64,000 nucleotides of DNA from Cristatella mucedo (Eukaryota > Bryozoa > Phylactolaemata > Cristatellidae): the NCBI GenBank assembly GCA_009760855.2, contig WPIO01000037.1, positions 2,675,501 to 2,739,500 on the forward strand. Direction: 5' to 3'. A program made the position numbers and the translations under genes. Position 1 is the first letter of the stretch. Each line of letters starts with the position of its first letter. Under the pieces are notes generated by a model. The model was not told the DNA's origin, ran no database searches, and saw only the letters and a list, made by a program, of their open reading frames with translations. This document shows, piece after piece, positions 42,083 through 52,893 of the stretch.

Positions 42083-44054
42083 TTGCCATCGTTCGCAGTG
42101 AGCATTTAGAGATTGCCTGCTGCAGGACTCAGGAGCCATGTTGCAGGCACCTGCTGCAGGACCCACAGGCTCTCGGCTTCAGGCAACCTTTGCAGGTGCA
42201 CCCGCTGCAGGACTCGCAACCGAAAACCTCGGCCGCAAAGTGTGAACGCCTCGCTCCAATGCCGAGGTCCGTGTTTCTTTTCCCAATGACACCTCAATGG
42301 CGAATCACCATGCCAGGCGACGACGCTTTCGGTAGCACTGCTAAATTTAATCGCAGCGCCAACTGTCGGTCTCCCATTCGGCGACGAGTGCACTTTGATC
42401 GCCTTTCTTCTCTCGCCCATTGACATTCAAACACTCAGCAGAGGCGTGCCGATTTCTAGTATTTACCTGCCACAAACACTTTACGCCGTAGTCCAAGTTT
42501 CTTGCCAGAATAGGCAGCACGACCATCATTCCAAGTGATGCAATGCTTAGTAAAATGACACACTAGATGCCCTACTAGCGATGAGGTTGGTCTTTGAAAC
42601 GTCCAAAGACGACCGCAATGCTCGCTATCGACCCCGAAGGCAGAGCAGCTGCAGTTCCATAGCTGAATGCTCTGAGAGCTGGGGGGGTGTGTAGGAGCGG
42701 GTGCAAGAGGGGGTTTTGGGTGTGGAGGAGGAGGGGGTGTGACCAGGGTGGCCAGCTTGAGAGTAGCTTGAGGCGCAGCCGTCCACCGTCCGTGCTGCTC
42801 AGGTCCACGACCATCGCCGAATTCACTCTGCAGACAAATCGATTGAGGGAAAATTCATGGCAGAGAATCCCATTTTTTTCGAAGCTGCTTGTCTTCGGGA
42901 TAGTCGTCAACTTCGTGCCGCCAATCCTTATGTTTGCTCTCCTTACCGAAAGCTTTAGCTTGGAAAAGCGAGAAGCCCCGACAAGAAGCAGATGTGCAGA
43001 TCCTCATTCCTACGTCAAACTGGACGCTTTTAGCATTCGCTAGACTTGAGCAGCTATTGCAAAGTTGCAGACGAAAAGCTCGATTTCTGTCGGAGACGTG
43101 CTCTTCTGCCATTCATGCGTGCCCTTCGATTTGTACCAGATACACGACCTTCTGCTAGGCACGATTAGAGTCCTGCGAGGATCCCATGACTAATATTATT
43201 GTTATGCCGCAAGTTATTTACAACGACATAAACAGCTCCATACGAGCCTGAACAAGATAAATTGGGTTGATTCTATAATTTAGTTTGCATTTCTTAAATT
43301 ACATAGCTGGTGCTAAAATGCACGATCTATCTAGATGTAAAAAAGAGTAACTATTGCAAAGCTTTTCATTTACTAGTTTGGCGGCAGATACACCGAGCTG
43401 AATAGTAATCGCTTAAACACCATCTTGTATCGCTCGTAAAGCAATTAAAGATGTGCAACAGTAACTTTCAATGCTTCTAAAATAATTAAATGATTCTCCC
43501 GGCAAGAGAGAAAACTCCTCGTTGAGCAAGTGACCGGTAACTAAAAGGCTATGCAGCACAGCTAGTTCACACTGGCCTGAATGGCCTCTCTATATTTGCG
43601 AGTAAAAAGGCTGCACCTTCACTTTTATCTTTCGAAAAATAATTATTTAGGTCACATCTTAGCACAGGCTATTTTTTACCCTTTTTTTCGCATCACATTT
43701 TGTTCTGAAATTATGTCTCCGGCCACATGTGCCAGTTAGAGACCGTATTTATAAAGAAACTCCCGACCCTGCTCCTACACGTCGCAGTACTGCTGTACTG
43801 GTCCTACAAAGCCTACGCCTCGGAATTTTACTGCTCCAAGTTAGCTGACGTCACGGACTTACACTGCTCAAAGAGTGCTGACGCCTGACCGAGCAGACCC
43901 TTTAGCACCATGACTGATTGGGAGCGAAATGTGATCATTGAGTCCTTGCTGCGGATGCATGACGAAGGGCTGCTTTACAGCGCTCCACTTTCATTCTTAA
44001 CTGCGAGGCTCATCAGCTAACTAGGAAATTTCCGTTGCCTAGCTGATGGCTCGT

Positions 44055-44140
44055 TAATAATAAATAAGGAAATTAATAGTAATACGTTTGCATGTCACCC
44101 TTTGAAAACTGAATCTCTTGTAGGCACTTTACACATGCTT
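44055..44140 (-). mobile_element. LINE-type 3' tail, reversed
   Basis: AATAATAAATAAGG, then GCATGTCACCCTTTGAAAAC, TGAATCTCTTGTAGGCACTT and TACACATGC. The equivalent tail occurs in duplication copy 2 at 49530-49605, so it predates the duplication. Confidence 0.6.
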
Positions 44141-44390
44141 TAGAGAGAGAGAGAGCAAGACCATGTTATTGGTGGTGAAATTCAAAATTTCATCCAGCGT
44201 TACATGGTTAGATGTGAAATGCACAGTGACAACACGTAGATAGTTATCAATTTCGCTTTCAGGCGACAGTGCCAAGCTAGCGAATATGACTTGATTGACG
44301 AGCTCCGTCGGTGGTTGGTCTTGTGAGATGTGGGCGACCGGAAGCAGATGGAGCAATCTGGGACGGCCGAGCAGCATCTCAACTAAGAAA

Positions 44391-45334
44391 GAGCAAGTTT
44401 GCAGTAGCCGAAGTCTCCACGGGGGTTTAGCTATCCGTTAGCACACTACACTGTTGTTGCTCACACTCTGATTGACAGATGCAGCACTCTCTAACGGGGC
44501 ATGCTAATCGTGCTAACCATGCTGTCGTCTCTCCAGACTTTCTCTATTAAAAGCAGAAAATATTGCGATCGCTTGAGCACGGAATTCGTGGATGGTCATA
44601 TGCCGTATTCAGCTGATTGTGCCCATCGTCCGCGAAGAGGAAGAAAATTGCAGCCGCAAAGCGTGCTATTTGCGATTCGGTATCGTTCGTCGATGCATTT
44701 TAGCGATTACTAGCACCCTCTTGCTATCTTGACCTAAACCTTTGAGTGGAGGTTTACTAGAGATATATATCTGAAACAGGCCTCGGTGAGAATTTTTTTC
44801 AGATAGGATGTCCTGGTCTTGAGCGTAGTTATTTCCCGTGCCCAAACCAAAGCTTGCTGCATTCGTAGGGAGGATTTGCTTTTGAGAGCTAGGCACGTTT
44901 TTATGTCGTGATGCCTTCTTAATCGGTTGCAAGAATCGGCTGTGCTTGCGGGGAGTATTAGGGACTAGGCACTGGAGGCAGTTGCTGGTTATTGATGATG
45001 AGCAGGAAGGACTTCAAAATCAGCCCTTTCAATTTCGAGTTTCATGTTTCGAAATTGAAGATGATATTCAAGGAGTAGTATATTAGACGTGATCCATAAA
45101 GATGCCAATAACTTAATATGACTTGTGCCTTTATTATAGAGCATTTGACACTGACTGCAATGAGAAACTATTCGAGATTTTCTCATACAGGTGTTCATGT
45201 AATTCAGAAAATGGTGGTCGTCTAATTGTTAGGACCTGCAGCTGGAGTGATATGGGACACGCCCTCTAAAGGTAGAGAAACTTCGACATCTTGAGCACTT
45301 TAACGGGAACAGAAACCAAGGAAAGCTCGTCGGG
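44391..45334. other. Intergenic, nothing recognised
   Basis: No identifiable coding or repeat signature between duplication copy 1 and the next LINE-A end. Confidence 0.45.
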
Positions 45335-45628
45335 ATGATTACTAAACTTAAAAACATACCTATTTAGGACAGCATTTAGTGGGTCCTTGTGATTCGTCCT
45401 CGATGTGCTTATGCGTGCTGACACTGTTCATGCTGCCACTAACCACATTTGCATGCTGACCCAGTGCATGTAACCCCTAACCATGTTATTCATTTTGTTT
45501 GTTTTTCAAGCATGATTTTACTTACTATTCTATTGCATATCACTTTGCAGCAAATGTAAAGCGCCTAGAAAGAGATTAAGTTCTCTGAGGGCGCTTTATC
45601 AAGTGCAATATTATTATTATTATTATTA
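45335..45628 (+). mobile_element. LINE-A 3' end
   Basis: 3' UTR blocks AGGACAGCATTTAGTGGGTC, CACCCCTAACCATGTTATTC-like, then GCAAATGTAAAGCGCCTAGA, AAGAGATTAAGTTCTCTGAG, GGCGCTTTATCAAGTGCAAT and (ATT)n. It is the least diverged copy and serves as my reference for the tail. Confidence 0.92.
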
Positions 45629-45884
45629 CTGCCCCCAATCCTTGAGTCGCGATAGGCATTAAACTATAGTAGATGCCAATAAAAGTAAGGTTCAAAATAA
45701 AGCAAGAATTTTGTTATACATTTATCATATCCGAAACGCGAGTAGGAATAGGTGGCTAATTGGGCTCTCCAACGGTGCACGACTAAACTAGCTCTCATCT
45801 TCTCAGGACTTCCCCAGGTGCTCCGGACTTCTCTGACACTCATCTCTCCGACTGCTCGGGAAACTACCCATTGCGTGCACTCCT

Positions 45885-46415
45885 ACCCGCAGATATTTAC
45901 GCAACCCTGAGAAATGACCGATTGCTGACGGTCGCATGACTTTCGGGCTAAGATTCTAGTAACTGCACGTGGGTGCCGTTTGGGTAACAGCCCATGCGGC
46001 TCGCGGTGGCTTCGGTCGGCGGAAGCGCCTACGCAAGCACTGGCACTTATCAAGTGCATTGTTATTATTGTTATTATTATTATTGACGGCCCGGCGGTGA
46101 AACGAAAGATCGTTCGTGCTCTCTTCGCCGCACGGGCACGGGTGGGCGGCAGTGGCGCGAGCAGTCACTGTAGGTGCTGCCGGCATAAGATGGTGGCCGA
46201 ACAGTTTGGCCTGCCCTGCTGACCTTGCCTTTTGCTCGGGCAGCGAGCAGACGGTCCGGAGACGGAAGCTTCGAGTCTCTCAGCGCCGTCTCCGGACGGG
46301 AAGCTTCGCTGTCCCTATTTCATCACTACACGTCTGGGGCCACCGCGCCCCCTCCGCTGCTCTCGCGGCAGTGGCTGTCCTACAGCTGACTGAGTAGAGA
46401 GCATTGCCAGTCGTT
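45885..46415. repeat. GC-rich repeat, copy 1, with embedded LINE tail end
   Basis: Highly similar to 50303-50778. Shared blocks include CCGCAGATATTTACGCAACC, CGGTCGCATGACTTTCGGGC, TAACAGCCCATGCGGCTCGC and GCCGCACGGGCACGGGTGGG. Both copies contain GCACTTATCAAGTGCATTGT followed by (ATT)n, the last bases of a LINE-A tail. A perfect 12-bp hairpin (46254-46265 with 46286-46297) is unique to this copy. Confidence 0.85.
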
Positions 46416-46929
46416 TGCTCAACGGCTGGCCCTGTCTAGCAGTTCGCCGAAAGGTGGCCGCGTCAGCAATGTGATGATTTACCGTTCGGTTGAATCGCAG
46501 ACAGTATCTGCTATCTTAGCCTCCATGTCACTGGTAGATGCAGCTGCACCATAAATAGGTCGACTCAAGGGTTCGTAAAATGTATTATACACATATACAT
46601 AGAATAAATTATTCTATATAAATCGAACATTTTAAGGGACGTGGTCGCCCGGAATCGTAGGGTGCACGCGATAAGAGTAAGGTGTACACAAAGTCTGTTG
46701 CTTAGAGCCTAAAGCAACACAGTTACACAGGACAGAAATAAAGTTACACAGGACAGAATAGCCAGTTGAGAAAAAACGCGACTGCGTAATGGTTTCTTAA
46801 ACTGAATGCCAATTTAACCGATCTGCTACATCAAAGATGCCTTGAGCATGCTGCTGGACTAAGAGGCTTCGGTTTTCTAATAAGCGATACAGTTGTGCAA
46901 TGGGCACCATGTCGTCGGAATTTAGATGT
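46416..46929. other. Intergenic, nothing recognised
   Basis: AT-rich, with short (AT)-type stretches only. Confidence 0.45.
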
Positions 46930-47245
46930 TTTCTTTGACAGATGCTTATATTTCGAAAGTTTCATTAAGAAGACAGCCTCCACGGCTAGCCATCGAAACC
47001 GTTGCCTATCTGAGATTACGGACCGTCTGCTATGGTAGCATGCAAAAGATCTAACTAGCTCCCTGGTATTTATTGGGTTGATTATTGCCATTAAATTTTG
47101 ACTGGTCTACCGCAAAATACCATTTGGCTACTGCAGCAGCTCTAAATGAACTTGGCTACAAGGCTAGTTACGAAATCTCGCAGATTCAGCCATGCGTCTC
47201 GTTTGCTGAAGTAGCTGCTATGGCTTCTGTTTGATCAAGGTATAC
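46930..47245 (+). mobile_element. LINE-2-family fragment, strongly diverged
   Basis: Collinear with 21490-21740: AAGTTTCATTAAGAAGACAG, GCTAGCCATC...GCCTATCTGAGATTACGGAC, GGCTACAAGGCTAGTTACGA. It covers the region just before the RT C-terminal block, with many stops. Confidence 0.7.
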
Positions 47246-47324
47246 GTAGCAGTGTTCCAAATAATGAATTGTCAGCGCTTTCTAGATATGGATGCGGTGA
47301 CGCCATTAGAAAATGTTTTTATGA

Positions 47325-49830
47325 AACCTAAAATTTGGTTTCAACTTATACCTGTTAAGAAATTTATGCCGAGTCGCTGATATTTGTGGCGACCTTGGCC
47401 TTGAGTTTCCCTATTTCGCCGTCTCCTGTCGCTGCAATGCGTCGTCTGCCTCGTCTAGTCTTTTGCTTCTCTGGACTCTTGCCTATCTACATAGGATTAA
47501 TCTCCTCACTTTATACTTTAGATCTTCAACTGCTGTCATAGAGTTAAACGAATATGGTACAATTTGCCTATTCTCTCGGTGAATATACTTTAAATGACTA
47601 GAGTGATATATCCTATGTTAGAATATACAGCAGGACATGCTCAAGTCGTCGTTGGAGTATTACGCTTTAGCGTGCATGCTTGAAGACACTCCATTAACCG
47701 TGGTCAGGGTGAATTGGATCTCATCGCACTATTCTGTTTTTTAAATTTAGGTTATTACATTCAACACTAATAGCTGCACAGCTAAAAACTTCTATTAACA
47801 GATCCAGGTTAAGGTGCTATTGCATCTCTAGTGTATATGATTCAGAACATTGCAAAGGCTGAACAAAATAAGGGCTGCCTAATTGTAAACACTGTTGCCA
47901 GTAATAGCACTGCCCGACACGTTAGCCTTAAAGTATTTGAAAAGCACACAGCAGAGATTCAGAAAACATTCGAGCAGCGAATTCACGCATATTTATAAGG
48001 AAAATATAGCCGATTCATGAATATTAGGTAACCATTTTCTTTAACTAAGAAGATAGTCGATTCAGGACCCATAGGCTTAGTTTCTGGTGAGACTGTATCT
48101 TGAGCGACCTTGGCGGTCGATGGCTACTTGTCAGGATTGGACAATATCTTCAGGAATAGCTTAATTATGTTTTTCAGCTAGCCTTTAGTGGCAGCCTCAT
48201 TTATTATTTATATTTAGACATATCAATACTTATGACGAACGCAATTCTCGGTCTATTTACCCTTTCCTGCGTTTGGCAGATAAATTGACTTATGCGGAAC
48301 TCTCGGCGGAGAATCACATTTCTTTCGCTTTGCTGCTTGTCGCCGGATGCGTGTCCTCAACTTCGTGCTGCTAATCTCTACTACGTCACCTCTCCTTCCA
48401 GAAAGCTTTAGCTTGGCAAGGCAAGAAAGCTCCGACAAGAAGCAGATATAAAATTCTCATTTTTTACGTCAAAAAAGGACGCTTTTAACACTGGTTGCAC
48501 GTGAGCCGCCATTTGAGGACAGCTAAATTGGTAGGCAAAAAAACTCGATTTGTACCGGATACATGCTCTTCTGCCAGGCACGTCTTCCCATCGAATTGTA
48601 TCGGATACATAGCCTTCTTCCTGGCGTCATGCGCGCCCTTCGATTGGAGGGAGCTGCCAGGCTTACGTGACTGATATTATTGTTTGGCTGCAAGTTATTT
48701 TCAACTTTAGCAACAGCTTCATGCGAGCGTGAAGAATATAAAATGGATTGATTAATATTCTAGAATTCGGTTTGCATTTCTTTAACTACACGGCTGATGC
48801 TCAAATGCCTGGTCTGTCTAGATGCGAAAAACGATAAGTGTGGCAAAGTCTCTCTTTGCTAGTTTGGCTGCGGTTATTCCCAGCTGAATAGCGATCACTT
48901 GGACATTTCCTTAAGGCTGTGTTCATGTTGTATCGATCGTAAAGGCATTGCAGATTTGTAACAGTGATTTTCAAGAGCTCTAAACTCATTAAATTATCCT
49001 CTTTCCAGAAGAGAAAACTCCTCGACCAGCACGTGACCAGTAAATAAAAAGTCATGCAGCACAAAGGTAAAGGCTTGCCTGAGTGGCTCCTCTATAGTGT
49101 TGAGTAAAAAGGTGGCTTCTTTTCTTTTTATCTTTTGAAAGTAATTATTTAGGCGACATTTTTGCTCAGGCTAGCGTTGTCTTTTTTGCGAATTAAATTT
49201 TCTGCAGAAATTATGTCTCTGGCTTCATGTGCCAGTTAAAGACCGTATAGACAAAGAAAAAGCCGACCCTGCTTCTACACGTCGCGGAATTATACTGCTC
49301 CAAGGGAGCTGACGTCACGAACTTGTACTGCTACGAGAGAGCGCTGACGTCTGACCGAGCGTTCTCGAGCAGACCCTTGAGCAACAGCGCAGATTGGGAA
49401 CGAAATGTGATCGCTGAGCCCATCCTGCGGATGCACACTCAAGCACCAATTTGCAGCACTTCTCTTACATTCTGAATGGCTCAGCTCATCGGCCAATTAG
49501 GAGTTTCCCAGTCTTCACTAATGGCTGACTAATAATAATACATTTGCATAGCACCCTTAGAAAACCGAATCTCTTTGTAGGCAATTTTCACATTCTGTAA
49601 AGAAAGCATTACTACGTGATGAGTGGTAGCATTCGCGATGTCATCGAGCATAGAATTGCTAGATGTGAAATGCTCAGGGTCAACTCGTAGATAATTAGTG
49701 ATTTCGCTTTCAGACGACAGTGCCGAAGACAAGCAACTATGATTGACGAGCTCCTGTGGAAGTTGGTCTTGTAGGCTGTGGGAGACCGGAGGCAGAGGGA
49801 GCACTTTGACCTCGCCGAGTAGCATCTCAA
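47325..49830. repeat. Diverged direct duplication, copy 2
   Basis: Collinear with 38940-39660 and 42840-44390 (see that entry). Its right end (49530-49830) keeps the reversed LINE tail and a minus-strand open frame (49529-49825) matching that of copy 1 at 44129-44377. It ends where an hAT fragment begins. Confidence 0.75.
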
Positions 49831-49834
49831 CTAT

Positions 49835-50275
49835 GAATGAGCCTGACTTTCAAGACCTCGAGAAGACCTTGGCTAAGAGTCACTGCTAAATGCCAAAGGG
49901 AGACTGAATTGTGGGGAATTGCAGTTAAACGAAGAATCCACCGAAAGGCACAGATGTCTGGAGAACTCTCTCAAGATGTTAATCTCATATTTCAGAGGAG
50001 ATTTCAAGAGTCATGAAGGGCACCGTAGACTATCTCCGAGAAATAACAGCAAAGTTTTCCCGGCTCACAGATCTTAATGCCAAGTTTAGTTTCTTGTTGG
50101 AAGTTGAGAAGCTTTTGAAGACACTTGACCAGACCAAACTCCGCCGGCAATGTAAATCTTGAACGCTTCTGTTGTTCAGACGTTGATGACACAGAGCTCC
50201 GCAATGACATATGTGACTAAAATGTTTCTTGCCGTCGTCACCTGACGACTCGGCTCTGAAGACACCACTGGAACT
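49835..50275 (+). pseudogene. Second hAT transposase fragment
   Basis: Collinear with 29690-30120: GACTTTCAAGACCTCGAGAA, TTCCCGGCTCACAGATCTTA, GAAGCTTTTGAAGACACTTG, CCAGACCAAACTCCGCC. Frames are broken. Only the middle of the transposase is represented. Confidence 0.8.
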
Positions 50276-50302
50276 CACGTGACGCCTCTGCCCCCTACCC
50301 GC

Positions 50303-50778
50303 AGATATTTACGCAACCCTGAGAAATGGCCGATTGCGGACGGTCGCATGACTTTCGGGCTAAGCTTCTAGTAACCGCCTGAGGGCGCCGTTTGCGTAAC
50401 AGCCCATGCGGCTCGCGGTGGCTGCGGTCGGTGGAAGCGCGCCTACGCACTGGCCAGCGCCTTGACGGCCCCGAAGAACTGGCACTTATCAAGTGCATTG
50501 TTATTATTATTATTATCATTATCATTATTATTGACGGCCCGACTGTGAAACGAAAGAGCGAGCGCCGGCGCTAGCGTTCGTGCTCTCTTCGCCGCACGGG
50601 CACGGGTGGGCGGCAGTGGTGCGAGCAGTCACTGTAGGTGCTGCCGGCATAATATGGTGGCCGAACAGTTAGGAACGGGAAGATTTCAAGAGTCATGAAG
50701 GTAACCAATGGGAAACCCCACTGCTCTCGCCGCAGTGGGTCTCCTTACGGCTGACTGAATTGAGAGCATTGCACGTCT
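50303..50778. repeat. GC-rich repeat, copy 2
   Basis: Second copy of the 45885-46415 repeat, in the same orientation. It has a short local expansion (GAGCGAGCGCCGGCGCTAGC near 50557), and the 3' third is partly replaced. The shared 3' end is CTGCTCTCGCCGCAGTGG and ACTGAATTGAGAGCATTGC. Confidence 0.85.
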
Positions 50779-50814
50779 AGACATCCAATGAGTACAAAGC
50801 ATCTTTTAAGCATA

Positions 50815-51145
50815 TGCGAAATTTAAAAAGAACTTACAAACACAGTTATTTAGGACAGCATTTAGTGGGTCCCTGTGATTCGTTCTTCACGTGCTTATGC
50901 GAGCTGACACTGTGCATGCTGCCACTAATGCTGACACTGTGCATGCTGCCCCTAACCACGTTTGCTTGCTGACCTTGTGCATGTCATCCTTAACCATGTT
51001 ATTTATGTTGTTTATCAAGCATGATATTACTCACCATTCAATCGCGTTTTCCTTTCCAGCAAATGTGAAGCGCCTAGAACAAAATTGCGTTCTCTGCGGG
51101 CGCTTTATCAGGTGCATTATTATTATTATTATTATTATTACAAAT
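50815..51145 (+). mobile_element. LINE-A 3' end
   Basis: TTTAAAAAGAACTTACAAAC, AGGACAGCATTTAGTGGGTC, an internal partial repeat of TGACACTGTGCATGCTGCC, GCAAATGTGAAGCGCCTAGA, GTTCTCTGCGGGCGCTTTAT, then (ATT)n. Confidence 0.9.
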
Positions 51146-51149
51146 TGTA

Positions 51150-52770
51150 GAATCGAACCTGAGATGGTTGTATGTCATTTATTGGTCATTCATCGAAAGA
51201 TGCGGACATCGGTGAGTCGACGAGTCACCGCTCGCAGGCAAACCTTCGTCCCTGACAGATACTTTAAGTGCCTTCGTGATCTGCCTTCAGCTAGAGTTCG
51301 TACTACGAAGAGCTTTCCTCTTCAGGTCAAGGTCATCATGCTGCGACGTCACAATTAGGGGTCTTAAGCGGCGGTAAGATTGGTGAGTAAGTCGTAGCTG
51401 GATGGTTGATGATAGATTTCTTTCACAGAGGATGGATTTATGTCCTCGGCGTACCACATCGTAGAGAGAAAATAATTCTCCTGCACAATGAACTGAGGTC
51501 AACCTTTGATCCTGATCATACCAGTTATCAAAAATTAACTCATTCAGTGCAATTAGTGCGGGGGATATTACCATTCTGATAATACATTCGAACAACTGCA
51601 GCTTGATAATATTTACGTACATCAACAGCTTAACAGGGTCGTGTACTTAAGGAGACTCAATAGCGGGTCAACCGCACCACCATTATTATCCTTATATTGA
51701 CAAATCTTTCATTTAGAGCTGTTCTTTCTAATGGGCACTTCACTTAGGCTCTCATTGTAGATTGTTAGTAAAATTCATCTGCTTACATTTCTTCGCAAAT
51801 CAGCTAGCATGTATTGGCTTTTTTACGGAAAAATTGTCTCCAGAGGTAAATATTCCTTTCTATCAACTTTAGATTTATGCTACAATCGTGGAGAACATTT
51901 TTCTGGCATAGAATCTGTTGAATTAATAATTTATGTAGCTCCACATAAGTCTTCAGTTAGAGCATCTTACGACCTCTTTATTAATAGAAAGTGTGTTGCT
52001 CAATTCTTCTATCTGCATACATTCGTTATTCATGCTTTTGTTTTCTTACAGCGATCACACTTTATCATTCTTTCCATGGCTCAAAGCTGCAAGTTCTTCT
52101 TGGCTTGATCACAATGGTGCTTTATGAAAATCTTAAGAAAGCTGCCAATAGCATTACCTGAGCTTTCCCTTACTAATTGAAAACATACAGTATTTGATCC
52201 GTCACACAGAGTTTGTGGCAAATATCACCTTTAAATTTCGCCGTAAGGGAAGGCAACTCTATTTGAAATTTGTATTTCAATGCGTGCAGAAATGTGGTTT
52301 GGAATATATCATTAACTTTTTTTCATCAATGTAATACGAAACTTTGTTTGGACACTATTTTGAAAATATAACCCGTCGTTGGACAGTGTTTTCTAGTGGC
52401 TTCATTCTTGGCTTCATTCATTCATTCTTGGCATTGACCTGTGTGCGAATGGAAATTACTTTTTTTTAGCGCAACTTGATATGCCTGTAGATTATGTGTG
52501 CTGCGGGTAAGCCAGTACTGGCTGCAGAGGTCTATTTCATCTTAATGCATAGACTCTCAACTTCTGCTGAAGCTTCCGAGGATACTACAAAATCCACACG
52601 TATTTTCACAGCAATGCGCACGTGTCATCTCTGGAATTATGGGAAACTCCAAAAAAGAAAATTGCAATTACATCCTGCAGCTCGTAATGGAATGCGAAAC
52701 TCGTGAATCATCTGTCATTATTTTTAAAAGCATCTGATTGGACAGCATAGCTAACACTTTTGCTGTTACT
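51150..52770. other. Upstream region of the secreted-protein gene, nothing recognised
   Basis: AT-rich. The minus-strand open frame at 51287-51625 (112 codons) shows no domain I can name and may be a decayed retroelement. A (CATT)-type short repeat lies at 52410-52430. Confidence 0.45.
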
Positions 52771-52775
52771 ACCTT

Positions 52776-52781
52776 TATAAA
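52776..52781 (+). promoter_or_regulatory. TATA box of the secreted-protein gene
   Basis: TATAAA within CCTTTATAAAGCC, 48 bp before the ATG at 52824. That places a start site near 52805 with a very short 5' UTR, consistent with a strongly expressed secreted-protein gene. Based on position and motif only. Confidence 0.6.
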
Positions 52782-52823
52782 GCCCTCAAAAAAATCAAAG
52801 TTACGACAGGCAGAGGTAGTAAA

Positions 52824-52893
52824 ATGTACATTCTCGTATGTTTTCTTGCATCACTGACTGTTGCTACTGCCGGCCAGGGCGTCGAATCGTGCG
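52824..52893 (+). CDS. Secreted-protein gene exon 1: signal peptide
   Basis: ATG at 52824 in the context TAAAATGT, the first ATG after the TATA box. It encodes MYILVCFLASLTVATAGQGV followed by ESC. Likely cleavage is after the ATA-G region. Donor gtaagg at 52894, phase 1. Too short to appear as a standard open frame. Confidence 0.85.

Larger units (their letters stand above)
38940..44390. repeat. Diverged direct duplication, copy 1
   Basis: 38940-39660 is collinear with 47325-48040, and 42840-44390 with 48290-49830. Examples are GAAAGCTTTAGCTTGG with TCCGACAAGAAGCAGAT, and GAGAAAACTCCTCG with GTGACC. The middle (39660-42840) is absent from copy 2 and contains a LINE-A end and two reversed SINEs. 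I cannot tell whether this is a segmental duplication or two copies of a large unclassified repeat. Confidence 0.75.

Noticed and set aside
42040-42426. Overlapping frames of 127 (+) and 106 (-) codons
   Set aside because: They begin in a reversed SINE2 and cross CTGCAGG-type repeats. No domain or splice support.
51287-51625. 112-codon minus-strand frame
   Set aside because: No recognisable motif. A decayed retroelement is possible, but I cannot support it as a gene.
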